Positions 27,102 to 36,338 are shown, counted from the stretch's first letter. The stretch is 64,000 nucleotides of DNA from an uncultured Pelagibacteraceae bacterium (GCA_902515985.1 CABXWY010000004.1:27462-91461); one strand, 5' to 3'. A program made the numbers and translations. Notes: generated by a model from the sequence alone, not told the origin.

Positions 27102-27117
27102 AATTTCACGTGAAACT
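27102..27117. promoter_or_regulatory. parS-like palindrome (core TTTCACGTGAAA)
   Basis: A perfect 12-bp palindrome at 27104-27115, TTTCACGTGAAA, matching the centre of the bacterial parS consensus TGTTTCACGTGAAACA at 13 of 16 positions (mismatches only at the outer two left bases and last right base). ParB binds such sites near replication origins. It lies in a divergent promoter region (homocysteine methyltransferase and exaC), so a transcription-factor operator is the main alternative. Confidence 0.5.
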
Positions 27118-27254
27118 AAAACAAAACTAACAATTGAATCAAGTTTACTCAATTTTTTTTATCAAAAAATATCAATTAGAAGTTGAAAAATATTTTGATG
27201 GTTTACTTTGCTATCAAAAGTTGTTCTAATTTAAATATTAAAAATGGAGGAAAC

Positions 27255-28799
27255 ATGAGCGCAGAAGCAATGAAAGTGTCTTCAGTTCTAGATACCTCTC
27301 ATCTTAAGGTAAAATTTCCGTTTAAAGCAAAATACGGAAACTACATTAACGGTAAATTTGTAGAACCTAAATCAGGCAAATATTTTGATAATGTTAGCCC
27401 GATATCTAATGAGAAAATCTGTTCAGTTGCACGTTCAAATGAAAAAGACGTGGAAGCGGCATTAGATGCTGCACACGCTGCTTTCCCGGAATGGGGAAAG
27501 ACCGACATCACAACTAGATCAAATATCCTAAATAAAATTGCTGATGTCTTAGAAAAAAATCTAAACTTGTTAGCAGTAGCTGAATGTTTAGATAACGGAA
27601 AACCTATCAGAGAATGTATGGCGGCGGATTTGCCATTAGTTATTGATCATTGGAGGTATTTTGCTGGAGTGATTAGAGCAGAAGAAGGCTCCATTGCAGA
27701 GATAAGTAATAATCAATACTCATACAACTTTCATGAGCCATTAGGAGTAGTTGGTCAGATAGTTCCATGGAATTTCCCATTGTTGATGGCAACATGGAAA
27801 TTGGCACCAGCTCTTGCTGCAGGAAACTGTTCAGTTTTAAAACCAGCTGAACAAACACCAGCATCAATTATGGTAATGATGGAACTTATTGGAGACTTAT
27901 TACCTCCAGGAGTTGTAAACATTGTTAGTGGTTTTGGATTAGAGGCAGGTAAACCTTTAGCTTCATCTAAAAGAGTTGCTAAGGTTGCATTTACTGGCGA
28001 AACAACAACTGGAAGATTGATTATGCAGTATGCTGCACAAAATATCATTCCAATAACTTTGGAACTAGGTGGTAAATCACCTAACATTTTCTTTGAGGAT
28101 GTCATGGATAAAGATGATGATTTCTTTGATAAATGTATTGAAGGTTTTGTAATGTTCAATCTAAACCAAGGTGAGGTATGTACTTGTCCAAGTAGAGCCC
28201 TTATACAAGAGTCTATCTATGATAAATTCATGGAAAGAGCTATTGCAAGAACAAAGGCAGTTGTACAAGATAACCCTTTAAAAATGGAGACAATGATTGG
28301 AGCTCAAGCGTCTGTAGAGCAAATGGAGAAGATTAAATCTTATCTAGAGCTTGGAAAAAAAGAGGGCGCAAAGGTTCTTACAGGAGGAAGTGTTGGTAAA
28401 CTTAATAGTGGATTGGAAAAAGGTAACTATATCCAACCAACTATTTTTGAGGCTAATAATAGCATGAGAATCTCACAAGAAGAGATTTTTGGCCCTGTAG
28501 TATCTGTGATTAAATTTAAAGACGAAGCAGAAGCATTGAAAATTGCTAATGATACTCTTTATGGTTTAGGAGCAGCTGTATGGACTAGAAATGGAAATAT
28601 AGCTCATAGAATGGGTAGAGAAATACAAGCGGGAATAGTATGGACTAATTGTTATCATGCTTATCCAGCTCATTCACCATTTGGAGGATACAAACAATCA
28701 GGAGTTGGAAGAGAAACTCATAAAATGATGCTTAATCATTATAGACAGAATAAGAACTTACATGTCTCTTATGCTGAGAAAAAATTAGGCTTCTTTTAA
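27255..28799 (+). CDS. NAD(P)-dependent aldehyde dehydrogenase, ExaC/AldB type
   Basis: 514 aa. Oxidises short aldehydes such as acetaldehyde to acids. Seen: [72 protein letters not shown], catalytic Cys in [11 protein letters not shown], and [10 protein letters not shown]. The ATG at 27255 has an ideal GGAGG site seven bases before it and is preferred over the upstream in-frame ATG at 27183. DUF779 follows 52 bases downstream, a pairing usual for ExaC/AldB-type enzymes in proteobacteria, which supports the subfamily call. Confidence 0.93.
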   Translation: MSAEAMKVSSVLDTSHLKVKFPFKAKYGNYINGKFVEPKSGKYFDNVSPISNEKICSVARSNEKDVEAALDAAHAAFPEWGKTDITTRSNILNKIADVLEKNLNLLAVAECLDNGKPIRECMAADLPLVIDHWRYFAGVIRAEEGSIAEISNNQYSYNFHEPLGVVGQIVPWNFPLLMATWKLAPALAAGNCSVLKPAEQTPASIMVMMELIGDLLPPGVVNIVSGFGLEAGKPLASSKRVAKVAFTGETTTGRLIMQYAAQNIIPITLELGGKSPNIFFEDVMDKDDDFFDKCIEGFVMFNLNQGEVCTCPSRALIQESIYDKFMERAIARTKAVVQDNPLKMETMIGAQASVEQMEKIKSYLELGKKEGAKVLTGGSVGKLNSGLEKGNYIQPTIFEANNSMRISQEEIFGPVVSVIKFKDEAEALKIANDTLYGLGAAVWTRNGNIAHRMGREIQAGIVWTNCYHAYPAHSPFGGYKQSGVGRETHKMMLNHYRQNKNLHVSYAEKKLGFF

Positions 28800-28815
28800 A
28801 CAAACAATATATAAT

Positions 28816-28840
28816 GGCCCATGATTCGATATCATGGGCC
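28816..28840 (+). repeat. Perfect 10-bp hairpin between exaC-like gene and DUF779
   Basis: Arms GGCCCATGAT (28816-28825) and ATCATGGGCC (28831-28840), loop of five. It is the most GC-rich stem seen in any gap of this window. No T-run follows, so it is not a canonical terminator; it may stabilise or process the upstream mRNA and set a lower level of DUF779. It overlaps an in-frame ATG at 28834, which argues that the true DUF779 start is at 28852. Confidence 0.7.
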
Positions 28841-28851
28841 GTAATTTAAAA

Positions 28852-29202
28852 ATGAAAGTATCAGCAACACACTCTGCATTGAATCTTTTGTCAGAACTTC
28901 AGGAAAAATATGGTGAAAAATTAATGTTCCACCAGTCTGGCGGTTGTTGTGACGGAAGTGCTCCTATGTGTTTTCAAGAAGGTGAATTTCCACTTGGCGA
29001 TAACGATATAAAATTAGGAGAAATAGGCGGAGTTCCTTTTTACATGAATGGAGATCAATATGAGAAATGGAAACATACTGATCTTACAATTGATGCTGTA
29101 AGTGGGATAGGTGGCATGTTCTCATTAGATAATGGAACAGGTCGCAGATTTCTGACTAAATCAGAAATCTGCTTAGTCGTCGATAACGAACAAAAAAAAT
29201 AA
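28852..29202 (+). CDS. DUF779 family protein
   Basis: 116 aa. Diagnostic motif LMFHQSGGCCDGSAPMCFQEGEF, with paired cysteines plus a third, then IKLGEIGGVPFYMNGDQYEKWKHT and a Gly-rich FSLDNGTGRRFLT. The family accompanies aldehyde dehydrogenases and is thought to be an accessory or metal-binding factor; its function is unproven. The ATG at 28852 fits the family N terminus; the upstream ATG at 28834 lies inside a hairpin stem. Same operon as the ExaC-like gene is likely. Ends 8 bases before the convergent GYD gene. Confidence 0.88.
   Translation: MKVSATHSALNLLSELQEKYGEKLMFHQSGGCCDGSAPMCFQEGEFPLGDNDIKLGEIGGVPFYMNGDQYEKWKHTDLTIDAVSGIGGMFSLDNGTGRRFLTKSEICLVVDNEQKK
29144..29172. repeat. 12-bp perfect inverted repeat at the 3' end of the DUF779 gene
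   Basis: Arms GCAGATTTCTGA (29144-29155) and TCAGAAATCTGC (29161-29172), loop CTAAA. It lies inside the coding end of DUF779 and 38 bases from the end of the convergent GYD gene. In the absence of any intergenic terminator between these convergent genes, it may act as a bidirectional stop or mRNA 3' barrier. It also encodes TKSE in the protein. Confidence 0.6.
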
Positions 29203-29209
29203 ATCTTCT

Positions 29210-29527
29210 TTACTGTCCTGGTGGTTTGTAACCAATCTTACTAGCCTTAGTTGTTGCTTTAGTAAAATCAATTGCCTCAAGTATTGTCATATTTTTAACA
29301 GCACCCGATGCTTCTACTACAAGTTTGATAGATGCAAAATCTTCAAAAGACTGCAACTCTGCGACTACTATAAAATCGTACGAGCCTCTAACAATATCCA
29401 TAGTATGTATCTTGCCACCTACAGCATTTGTTAATTGTTCTACTACAGCTTTTCTATCACTTGAGGGATCTTTCATGAATCCTTGAAAAGCTTTTTCTGT
29501 ATAATTTCCCATTATATATGCTTTCAT
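29210..29527 (-). CDS. GYD domain protein (dimeric alpha/beta-barrel)
   Basis: 105 aa of the GYD family: YIMGNYTEKAFQGFMKDPSSDRKA, the naming motif variant IVRGSYDFIVVAE, and AVKNMTILEAIDF. Such proteins are small ferredoxin-like homodimers of unknown function. A strong AAGGAGA site precedes the ATG. A paralogue lies at 55577-55900, sharing the SSDRKA/SADRYA element and the GSYDFI/GRFDVI element. Alone in its transcription unit between DUF779 (convergent) and an EamA gene. Confidence 0.85.
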   Translation of the reverse strand: MKAYIMGNYTEKAFQGFMKDPSSDRKAVVEQLTNAVGGKIHTMDIVRGSYDFIVVAELQSFEDFASIKLVVEASGAVKNMTILEAIDFTKATTKASKIGYKPPGQ

Positions 29528-29593
29528 AATTTTCTCCTTTTTTTTAAAAAAAGTATCATAGTTTTTGAAATTTAAAAATTAAAATTTATAATT

Positions 29594-30445
29594 TTATTTT
29601 CTTGTAGAAAGAAATACTCCTAATGATGCAATTATAAAACCAATAATATCAATTTTCATTAGTATCTCTCCTAAGAACAACCATGCCATTAATGCTGTTA
29701 CGGCTGGTATTAAGAAAAATAACGATACTGTTTTGCTAGCAGAATTTTTTTTTATTAAGTACATTAAAATAGAAAATGCTCCTAGGGATACAAGAAATAC
29801 TTGGTGGCTCATTGCTAACAAAAATTGTGTATTTATTTTCAGGAAAGGTTCTTTAAATATAAAAATAATAATTATGAGATGAAACAATACTGCTCCAATA
29901 GCTTGATACATATTGTTTACAGACAAAGGTATATTATTACTTATTCTCTTTTGCCATATTGTTGAGGTAGTTATAGCCAGTAAAGCAATAACCGAGGCAA
30001 TCACTCCTTCTATTGGTAAAGAAGATCCTATATCAAAACCTAATACCATCACTGCTCCCGTAAAACCCAAAAAAACTCCCAACCATTGATTCAAAGAAAC
30101 TTTTTCTTTTAAAAAATAACCTGCAAGTAAATTTGTTAATATTGGCTGCATAGTTACGATTAGTGCAGTTAAACTTGTCGGAAACCCTATAAATATTGAA
30201 TAAAATACCCCACCCAAATAAAAACCATGAAATAAGATACCAGTGCTTAAGGAATTAAATAAGTTTTTACGATTAACAATAATTTTTGCATTTTTATAAA
30301 CAGAGTAGATAAAAAAACAAATAGCTACTAAAAAAAATCTAAAGGCGAGAGCTGAAAATGGATCACTATTTTGTACAATAGGTAGTGTAGTTATAAAAGC
30401 AGATGACCATAGAAGAATAAAAAGTAGGGGAAAAAACTTAGACAC
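29594..30445 (-). CDS. EamA-family (DMT superfamily) permease
   Basis: 283 aa, about ten transmembrane segments in two EamA repeats. N terminus MSKFFPLLFILLWSSAFITT, mid-motif GFPTSLTALIVTMQPILTNL, and second half SLGAFSILMYLIKKNSASKT with FLIPAVTALMAWLFLGE. Inner-membrane transporter or exporter with unknown substrate. It is divergent from the succinate-semialdehyde-dehydrogenase-like gene across about 70 bases. Confidence 0.88.
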   Translation of the reverse strand: MSKFFPLLFILLWSSAFITTLPIVQNSDPFSALAFRFFLVAICFFIYSVYKNAKIIVNRKNLFNSLSTGILFHGFYLGGVFYSIFIGFPTSLTALIVTMQPILTNLLAGYFLKEKVSLNQWLGVFLGFTGAVMVLGFDIGSSLPIEGVIASVIALLAITTSTIWQKRISNNIPLSVNNMYQAIGAVLFHLIIIIFIFKEPFLKINTQFLLAMSHQVFLVSLGAFSILMYLIKKNSASKTVSLFFLIPAVTALMAWLFLGEILMKIDIIGFIIASLGVFLSTRK

Positions 30446-30514
30446 TTTATTTTATTGTTATTTATAGATATATTTATCTTTAATAGTTATTCAATTAATC
30501 ATAAATTAAAAATT

Positions 30515-31957
30515 ATGTATAGCAAATTTGGACAATTCATTGATGGTAAATGGCAAGAGTCTTCTGACAAACAAACTTATGAAGTAATTAATCCAGCTAA
30601 TGAGGAAATAATAGGACATGCATCAAAAGCAACTTCAGAAGACGTAAACAAAGCTCTTAAATCATCTCAAAAAGGATTAGAGATTTGGAAGCATACACCG
30701 CCGTGGCAAAGATCTTACATAATAAGAAAAATTGCCGACAAGATGAGAGAAAAACAAGATGTGTTAGCAAAATGGATGACACTTGAAATGGGTAAGCCAT
30801 TGGTTGAAGCAAAAGGTGAGGTTGGTGCAGCGGCAGATATCTTTGAATGGAATGCAGAGGAAACAAAAAGAATTTATGGACAAACAGTAGAAAGTCGATT
30901 TAAAGATACCAGAGTTCATGTTTACTATCAACCAGTTGGAGTAGTTGCAGCTTTATCACCCTGGAACTTTCCGTTAGTTTTATCATCAAGAAAAATTTCA
31001 ACTGCACTTGCTGCTGGCTGTTCAGTAATAATTAAACCAGATGTTATAACTCCAGGTACAGTTATGGAATTAATAGACATTTGTAGAGAATGTGGAATAC
31101 CCCCTGGTGTTATTAATTTACTTTCTGGAGATCCTCCAAGTATTGCATCACAACTAATTTCATCTGATATAATTAAAAAAATTTCTATAACTGGGTCATC
31201 AAGAGTAGGAAAACTAATTTTGAAACAAGCTGCAGATAAAGTTCAAAGGGTTACTATGGAATTAAGTGGGCATTCTCCATTTATAGTTTTTGATGATGCA
31301 GATATTAAAAAAGCAACTGACATGGCCATTGCTGCTAAATTCAGGAATAATGGTCAAGTATGCATTTCTCCAAATAGATTTTATATTCAAGAAAATAAAA
31401 AAGATGAATTTTTAAATCTATTCATTGAAAAAACAAAAAAATTAAAAATAGGTGATGGCATGGATCCTTCCGTTCAACTTGGACCTTTAACAACTAAAAA
31501 AAGATTAAATGAAGTTGAGGAGCTGGTTGAAACAACAAAAAAAGAAGGAGGAAAAGTTCTTCTAGGTGGTAAAAGACCAAAAGGATTTAATAAAGGATTT
31601 TATTATGAGCCAACAATTTTTGATAATATTAAAGATGATTTTACAATTATGAAAGTTGAACCATTCGGACCATTAGTTCCCATGTTGTCATTTAAAACTT
31701 TTGATGAGGTTATTGAAAGAGCCAATAGTCATGAATTAGGTTTATCAAGTTATATTTGTACTAACTCTATGGAAAAAGCACACAAAGCTTCAGAACTTAT
31801 GGAAACAGGAACTGTTGCAGTAAATACACCTCAAGTTGCCTTAGCAGAAGCTCCATTTGGTGGTATAAAACAAGCAGGTTATGGAAGAGAAGGCGGCTCT
31901 ATGGCAATTAAAGATTATTTAAATGTAAAGTATACTCATCTAGGTTTAAAAGGATAA
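30515..31957 (+). CDS. NAD(P)-dependent aldehyde dehydrogenase, succinate-semialdehyde dehydrogenase-like
   Basis: 480 aa. Features: FGQFIDGKWQESSDKQTYEV, PVGVVAALSPWNFPLVLSSR, ISITGSSRVGKLILKQAA, MELSGHSPFIVFDDAD, catalytic Cys in NNGQVCISPNRF, and C-terminal EAPFGGIKQAGYGREGG. The pattern resembles GabD-type enzymes, but Arg residues that read succinate cannot be judged here, so the substrate stays open. The ATG at 30515 is chosen over an upstream in-frame start at 30455, which gives an odd hydrophobic extension. Followed with no spacer by a 41-aa membrane protein and an FAH-family hydrolase, suggesting a catabolic operon. Confidence 0.9.
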   Translation: MYSKFGQFIDGKWQESSDKQTYEVINPANEEIIGHASKATSEDVNKALKSSQKGLEIWKHTPPWQRSYIIRKIADKMREKQDVLAKWMTLEMGKPLVEAKGEVGAAADIFEWNAEETKRIYGQTVESRFKDTRVHVYYQPVGVVAALSPWNFPLVLSSRKISTALAAGCSVIIKPDVITPGTVMELIDICRECGIPPGVINLLSGDPPSIASQLISSDIIKKISITGSSRVGKLILKQAADKVQRVTMELSGHSPFIVFDDADIKKATDMAIAAKFRNNGQVCISPNRFYIQENKKDEFLNLFIEKTKKLKIGDGMDPSVQLGPLTTKKRLNEVEELVETTKKEGGKVLLGGKRPKGFNKGFYYEPTIFDNIKDDFTIMKVEPFGPLVPMLSFKTFDEVIERANSHELGLSSYICTNSMEKAHKASELMETGTVAVNTPQVALAEAPFGGIKQAGYGREGGSMAIKDYLNVKYTHLGLKG

Positions 31958-32083
31958 ATGGTAAAAGTTAAAAAAAAAGAGGTTAAAACAGCTGCAAAAG
32001 CTTTATCATCATGGAAAAAAATGATGCCATTTTATTATGGTGCCGTTTGGGTAATATTGCTTTTAATTGTATTTCTAAAATGA
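31958..32083 (+). CDS. Small single-pass membrane protein, 41 aa
   Basis: ATG follows the aldehyde dehydrogenase stop directly (TAAATG) and the TGA overlaps the next ATG (AATGA). The peptide has a very basic N terminus (MVKVKKKEVKTAAKALSSWK) and one C-terminal membrane helix (YYGAVWVILLLIVFLK), predicting N-in orientation. Its perfect fit between two genes and the ATGA coupling support that it is real. The FAH frame could start earlier inside it, which is why it is easily missed. Function unknown. Confidence 0.75.
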   Translation: MVKVKKKEVKTAAKALSSWKKMMPFYYGAVWVILLLIVFLK

Positions 32084-32928
32084 AGCTTGCAAGAGTTGGA
32101 AATCCTGGACAGGAAAGACCAACTATAATCGATAAAGATAACAACTACAGAGATTTATCTTCTATCATTAAGGACTTTAATCCAGATAGTTTAAATTTCG
32201 ATACCATAAAAAAATTAAAAAATATAAATACTAAAGACCTAGCTACAATAGACAACAATCAAAGAATTGGTGCCTGTGTAAGTAATCCTTCAAAATTTAT
32301 TGGTATAGGATTAAATTTTAAAGATCACGCTATAGAACAAAACATGCCCATTCCAAAAGAACCTATTATATTTTCAAAATTTACTAATAGTGTTTCAGGC
32401 CCAAATGACGATATTGTAATACCTAAAAATTCTAATCATACGGACTGGGAAGTTGAATTAGGTTTTGTAATCGGAAAAAAATGTTCATACGTTAGTGAAA
32501 AAGAAGCGATGAATTATGTTTTAGGTTTTTTTCTAGTTAATGATGTGAGTGAAAGAAACTTTCAAAAAAATAAAGGTGGTTCATGGGATAAAGGTAAAGG
32601 CTTTGATACTTTTGGTCCAATTGGACCTTACATCGTTACCACAGATGAGATTGATGATGTACATAATTTAAATATGTATTTGGATGTTGACGGTGAAAGA
32701 ATGCAAACTGGTAATACTAATCAAATGATATTCAACATAAGTCACTTAGTGTCATATATGAGTCACTGTATGACTTTATTTCCCGGAGATATATGTTGTA
32801 CTGGAACACCACCAGGCGTTGGTGAAAATAGAAAACCATCTAAATTTTTAATGGGTGATGAAACTGTAAAATTAGGAATAGATAACTTAGGAGAGCAGAC
32901 GCATAAAGTTGTCAACCACAATGCTTAA
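32080..32928 (+). CDS. Fumarylacetoacetate hydrolase (FAH) family protein
   Basis: 282 aa, single FAH domain. Seen: IGIGLNFKDHAIEQNMPIPK, FSKFTNSVSGPNDDIVIP, the metal-site stretch DWEVELGFVIGKKC, VNDVSERNFQ, GFDTFGPIGPYIVT and CTGTPPGVG. The metal ligands typical of the superfamily are kept. Members hydrolyse or decarboxylate 2-oxo acids (fumarylpyruvate, 2-hydroxyhepta-2,4-dienedioate, oxaloacetate and others); which one is unknown. Being directly before ppc invites the idea of oxaloacetate decarboxylation, an inference only. The start at 32080 overlaps the small membrane protein stop. Confidence 0.88.
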   Translation: MKLARVGNPGQERPTIIDKDNNYRDLSSIIKDFNPDSLNFDTIKKLKNINTKDLATIDNNQRIGACVSNPSKFIGIGLNFKDHAIEQNMPIPKEPIIFSKFTNSVSGPNDDIVIPKNSNHTDWEVELGFVIGKKCSYVSEKEAMNYVLGFFLVNDVSERNFQKNKGGSWDKGKGFDTFGPIGPYIVTTDEIDDVHNLNMYLDVDGERMQTGNTNQMIFNISHLVSYMSHCMTLFPGDICCTGTPPGVGENRKPSKFLMGDETVKLGIDNLGEQTHKVVNHNA

Positions 32929-35611
32929 AAGAGACCTATACTATGAAGGAATTCCAACCAAGTCTCAAAGAGATGATGTAAGATTTTTAGGAGATTTACT
33001 CGGCAGAGTAATAAGAAAACAAGAAGGTCAAAATTTTTTTAACTTAGTAGAAAAAATTAGACTTCTTTCAAAAGCAAACGTTAGAAATATAAATAATAAA
33101 AAAAGATTCAAAATAATTATATCTGAAATAAATAAGCTTAGCCCCATTAATATATTTAAGTTATCAAGAGCATTTACGCATTTTATGAATTTTGTAAATT
33201 TAACAGAGACTTTAGACTCTTCTAGAAAATTAGATGAATTTGAGAATTCGAAAATTAAAAATGATAATAAATATATTTTTATAGAAGAAATCTTTGAGAA
33301 ACTTTTTAAATCTAAAAAAATTTCAAAAAATAAAATTTATAATATTGCGAAAAATTTAAATATTGGGATTGTGTTAACAGCTCATCCAACTGAAGTTAAA
33401 AGAAGAACTCTAATTCAAAAATATCATAAAATAACAGAGATTATGGAACAAAGAGAATTATTAAAACATTATCCATCTAAAATTAAAATTTTAGAAAAAA
33501 AACTTTATGATGAATTTACAATTGTTTGGAATACTGATGACATAAAAAGATTTAGACCAAGCCCCACTGATGAAGCAAGATGGGGTTTGGCTGTAATAGA
33601 GGATAGTTTATGGGAGACAATTCCAAAAGTTTATAGAAGACTTAATGGCATTTTCCTTAAGAATATGGGTAAAAATTTACCAAGAAACTTTAATCCCATA
33701 CAGTTTGGTTCTTGGATGGGAGGAGACAGAGATGGCAATCCAAATGTAACTTCATCTATTACAAAGGAAGTTATTTTGTTATCTCGATGGGAGGCAGCAA
33801 AATTATATGAAAAAGAGTTAACTAAATTAATCAGGTCTTTCTCAATGGAAAAGTGTTCAAGCCAAATTTTGAGAATAACGGGTAAAACATACGAACCTTA
33901 TAGGGTTTTCTTAAGGCCATTAAGAGATAAAATACGATTAACCCACAGGGCAATCGAAAATCATTTAGTAAGACAAAAACCACTTGATGAGAAAAAATTA
34001 TTATCATCGAGAGAGGACATATTAAAACCTTTAAGAATTGTAAGAGACTCTCTTGAACAAAATCAAAACGAGAATATTGCGAGTGGGGAATTACTTGATT
34101 TAATGCGTAGAGCTAAATGCTTTGGAATTAATCTTGCAAAATTAGACATAAGACAAGAGTCATCAAGACATTCTCAATTATTAAATGAATTTATTAAGAA
34201 GAAATATAATAAAAACTATAATAATTGGACTGAAAAACAAAAGGTCAGCTTTTTATCTAAAAGTTTAAAATCAAAGAAACAGGTAATTAAAAACTTTAAA
34301 TTTAGAAATAAAGAAAATGCTGAAGTTTGGTCTACATTTAAGATTTTAGCGGAACAACCAGAAGAATGTTTAGGTGCATATGTTATATCGATGACGTCAT
34401 CTGCATCAGATATTTTAACAGTTTCGTTTTTACAAAAAGAGGCAAAAATCAAAAAAAGATTGAGAGTAGTGCCGTTATTTGAGACCTTAGATGATTTGAA
34501 AAATGCAAAATCGATAATGGAAAATTTATTTGCTCTTGGTTGGTATAGAAATTTAATTAAAAAAAATCATGAAATTATGATTGGTTATTCAGACTCAAGT
34601 AAAGATGCAGGAAAGCTTTCAGCAAGCTGGCATCAATATGAGTTACAAGAGGATATTGTCCAGCTAGGAAAGAAGTACAAAATAAATCTTACATTTTTTC
34701 ATGGTCGTGGAGGATCCGCGGGTAGAGGTGGAGGTCCTATTCAATCGACATTAAGATCACAACCAGCAGGTTCTGTTAATGGAAAAATTAGGATAACTGA
34801 TCAAGGTGAAATGATACAACAAAAATATGGTTACGAGCCATTAGCAAAATATAATTTATGTAGTTACATTGGTGCTGTAATGCAAGCAACTCTAAAACCA
34901 CCACCTAAGCCAAAAGAAAGTTGGAGAAGATTAATTGAAGACATGACCAAAATATCAACAAAGTCTTATAGGAAAAACATTAGAGAAAATTCGGATTTTA
35001 TAAGATACTTTAAAACCGTAACGCCTCATGTCGCTCTTGGAAAATTATCAATTGGATCAAGACCTTCAAAAAGAAAAAATATTGATAATATAAAAGGTCT
35101 TAGAGCAATACCGTGGGTTTTTGCATGGACGCAAATTAGATTAATGTTACCAGCATGGCTTGGCACTGGTGATGCATTAAAATATTCTTCAGTTAAAAAA
35201 TTTAAATCTACTTTGGTTGATATGGAGAAAAATTGGCCTTTTTTTAATTCAACTATGGATATGTTGGATATGGTAATTTCAAAAGTTGATCCTGATATTT
35301 CAGAAGTTTATGAAGATGGTTTAGCTGATAGTAAACTTAAAAATGTAGGTAAAAAATTAAGATTAGAATTTGATAATGTTCAAAAATTAAATAAATATAT
35401 AACCCCATCTGATATTGCTAATCAGAGAAAAAAATTTAGATCTTCCGTAATGGTTAGAAATATTTACACCGAGGTACTTAATATTTTACAAGCGGTAGTT
35501 ATGAAAAAATTATCTAAAAAAGGTATTCCAAAAAAACATAAGAAGTATTTAAATGATTCTATGATGACTTCTATCGCAGGTATAGCGGCAGCGATGAAAA
35601 ATTCAGGATAA
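32921..35611 (+). CDS. ppc: Phosphoenolpyruvate carboxylase
   Basis: 896 aa. Carboxylates PEP with bicarbonate to oxaloacetate, the main anaplerotic step. Catalytic His in VLTAHPTEVKRRTL, FGSWMGGDRDGNPNVTSSIT, LAKLDIRQESSRHSQLLNEF, MIGYSDSSKDAGKLSASWHQ, FHGRGGSAGRGGGPIQSTLR, GKIRITDQGEMIQQKYG, and C-terminal SMMTSIAGIAAAMKNSG are all present. ATG 32921 is chosen, 8 bases inside the FAH gene; a TTG at 32909 is the alternative. One base separates it from ccdA. Confidence 0.97.
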   Translation: MLKRDLYYEGIPTKSQRDDVRFLGDLLGRVIRKQEGQNFFNLVEKIRLLSKANVRNINNKKRFKIIISEINKLSPINIFKLSRAFTHFMNFVNLTETLDSSRKLDEFENSKIKNDNKYIFIEEIFEKLFKSKKISKNKIYNIAKNLNIGIVLTAHPTEVKRRTLIQKYHKITEIMEQRELLKHYPSKIKILEKKLYDEFTIVWNTDDIKRFRPSPTDEARWGLAVIEDSLWETIPKVYRRLNGIFLKNMGKNLPRNFNPIQFGSWMGGDRDGNPNVTSSITKEVILLSRWEAAKLYEKELTKLIRSFSMEKCSSQILRITGKTYEPYRVFLRPLRDKIRLTHRAIENHLVRQKPLDEKKLLSSREDILKPLRIVRDSLEQNQNENIASGELLDLMRRAKCFGINLAKLDIRQESSRHSQLLNEFIKKKYNKNYNNWTEKQKVSFLSKSLKSKKQVIKNFKFRNKENAEVWSTFKILAEQPEECLGAYVISMTSSASDILTVSFLQKEAKIKKRLRVVPLFETLDDLKNAKSIMENLFALGWYRNLIKKNHEIMIGYSDSSKDAGKLSASWHQYELQEDIVQLGKKYKINLTFFHGRGGSAGRGGGPIQSTLRSQPAGSVNGKIRITDQGEMIQQKYGYEPLAKYNLCSYIGAVMQATLKPPPKPKESWRRLIEDMTKISTKSYRKNIRENSDFIRYFKTVTPHVALGKLSIGSRPSKRKNIDNIKGLRAIPWVFAWTQIRLMLPAWLGTGDALKYSSVKKFKSTLVDMEKNWPFFNSTMDMLDMVISKVDPDISEVYEDGLADSKLKNVGKKLRLEFDNVQKLNKYITPSDIANQRKKFRSSVMVRNIYTEVLNILQAVVMKKLSKKGIPKKHKKYLNDSMMTSIAGIAAAMKNSG

Positions 35612-35612
35612 A

Positions 35613-36320
35613 ATGACAGAACTTTTTATTGCATTTGGGGCAGGTTTAATAAGTTTTTTATCTCCTTGCGTTTTACCACTTATTCCAGGCTATATATCGT
35701 ATATATCAGGATCAACTTTAGATGAACTGGTAAAGAATAAAAATGTAAACCTAACACCAATAATTTTATTTACTTTAGGGTTTTCAGTTGTTTTTATTAT
35801 TTTTGGTGCATCTGCCACTTTTTTAGGAAAGATTTTATTAAGCAATTCATTTCCACTTAGAATCATTGCAGGAGTTATAATAATCGTTTTTTCTTTACAT
35901 ATCTTAGGAATATTGAATATCAGTTTTCTAAATTACGAGAAAAGAATAGATGCAAATAAAAATAGCAATTTGTTTAGTTCTTTTTTAGTTGGAATGGCCT
36001 TTGCCTTTGGATGGACACCCTGTATTGGTCCAATTCTAGGTTCAATTTTAATTTTAGCATCAACAGCTGAAAGTATTTTTAAGGGAATACTTCTTCTTTC
36101 ATCTTATTCTTTGGGACTAGCAATTCCATTTATATTTGCTGGTTACGCAACGCAAAAATTTCTTCTCATATCTAAAAATATAAAACAGAAAATGAATATT
36201 ATTACAAAAACTGGTGGTGTGCTTTTACTTATAACTGGTGTGTTGATACTTACAAACAAACTACAAGTTTTAGGTTTTTATATTTTAGAATACGTCCCTA
36301 TATTGAGTAAAATCGGATAG
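35613..36320 (+). CDS. ccdA: Cytochrome c biogenesis protein CcdA
   Basis: 235 aa, six membrane helices, of the LIV-E/DsbD family. It carries electrons from cytoplasmic thioredoxin to the periplasm for haem-thiol chemistry. The two redox cysteines are in SFLSPCVLPLIPGYISYISG (helix 1) and FGWTPCIGPILGS (helix 4), both flanked by the conserved prolines. The gene follows ppc after one base on the same strand, a probable operon by position only. Confidence 0.93.
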   Translation: MTELFIAFGAGLISFLSPCVLPLIPGYISYISGSTLDELVKNKNVNLTPIILFTLGFSVVFIIFGASATFLGKILLSNSFPLRIIAGVIIIVFSLHILGILNISFLNYEKRIDANKNSNLFSSFLVGMAFAFGWTPCIGPILGSILILASTAESIFKGILLLSSYSLGLAIPFIFAGYATQKFLLISKNIKQKMNIITKTGGVLLLITGVLILTNKLQVLGFYILEYVPILSKIG

Positions 36321-36338
36321 ATTTTAAATATTTTTCCT

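Noticed and set aside
27673..28159. Antisense frames of 64 and 134 codons inside the aldehyde dehydrogenase gene
   Set aside because: Shadows of conserved dehydrogenase motifs; composition is not coding-like.
28834..28851. DUF779 start at ATG 28834
   Set aside because: It lies in the right arm of a strong hairpin and adds six residues not typical for the family.
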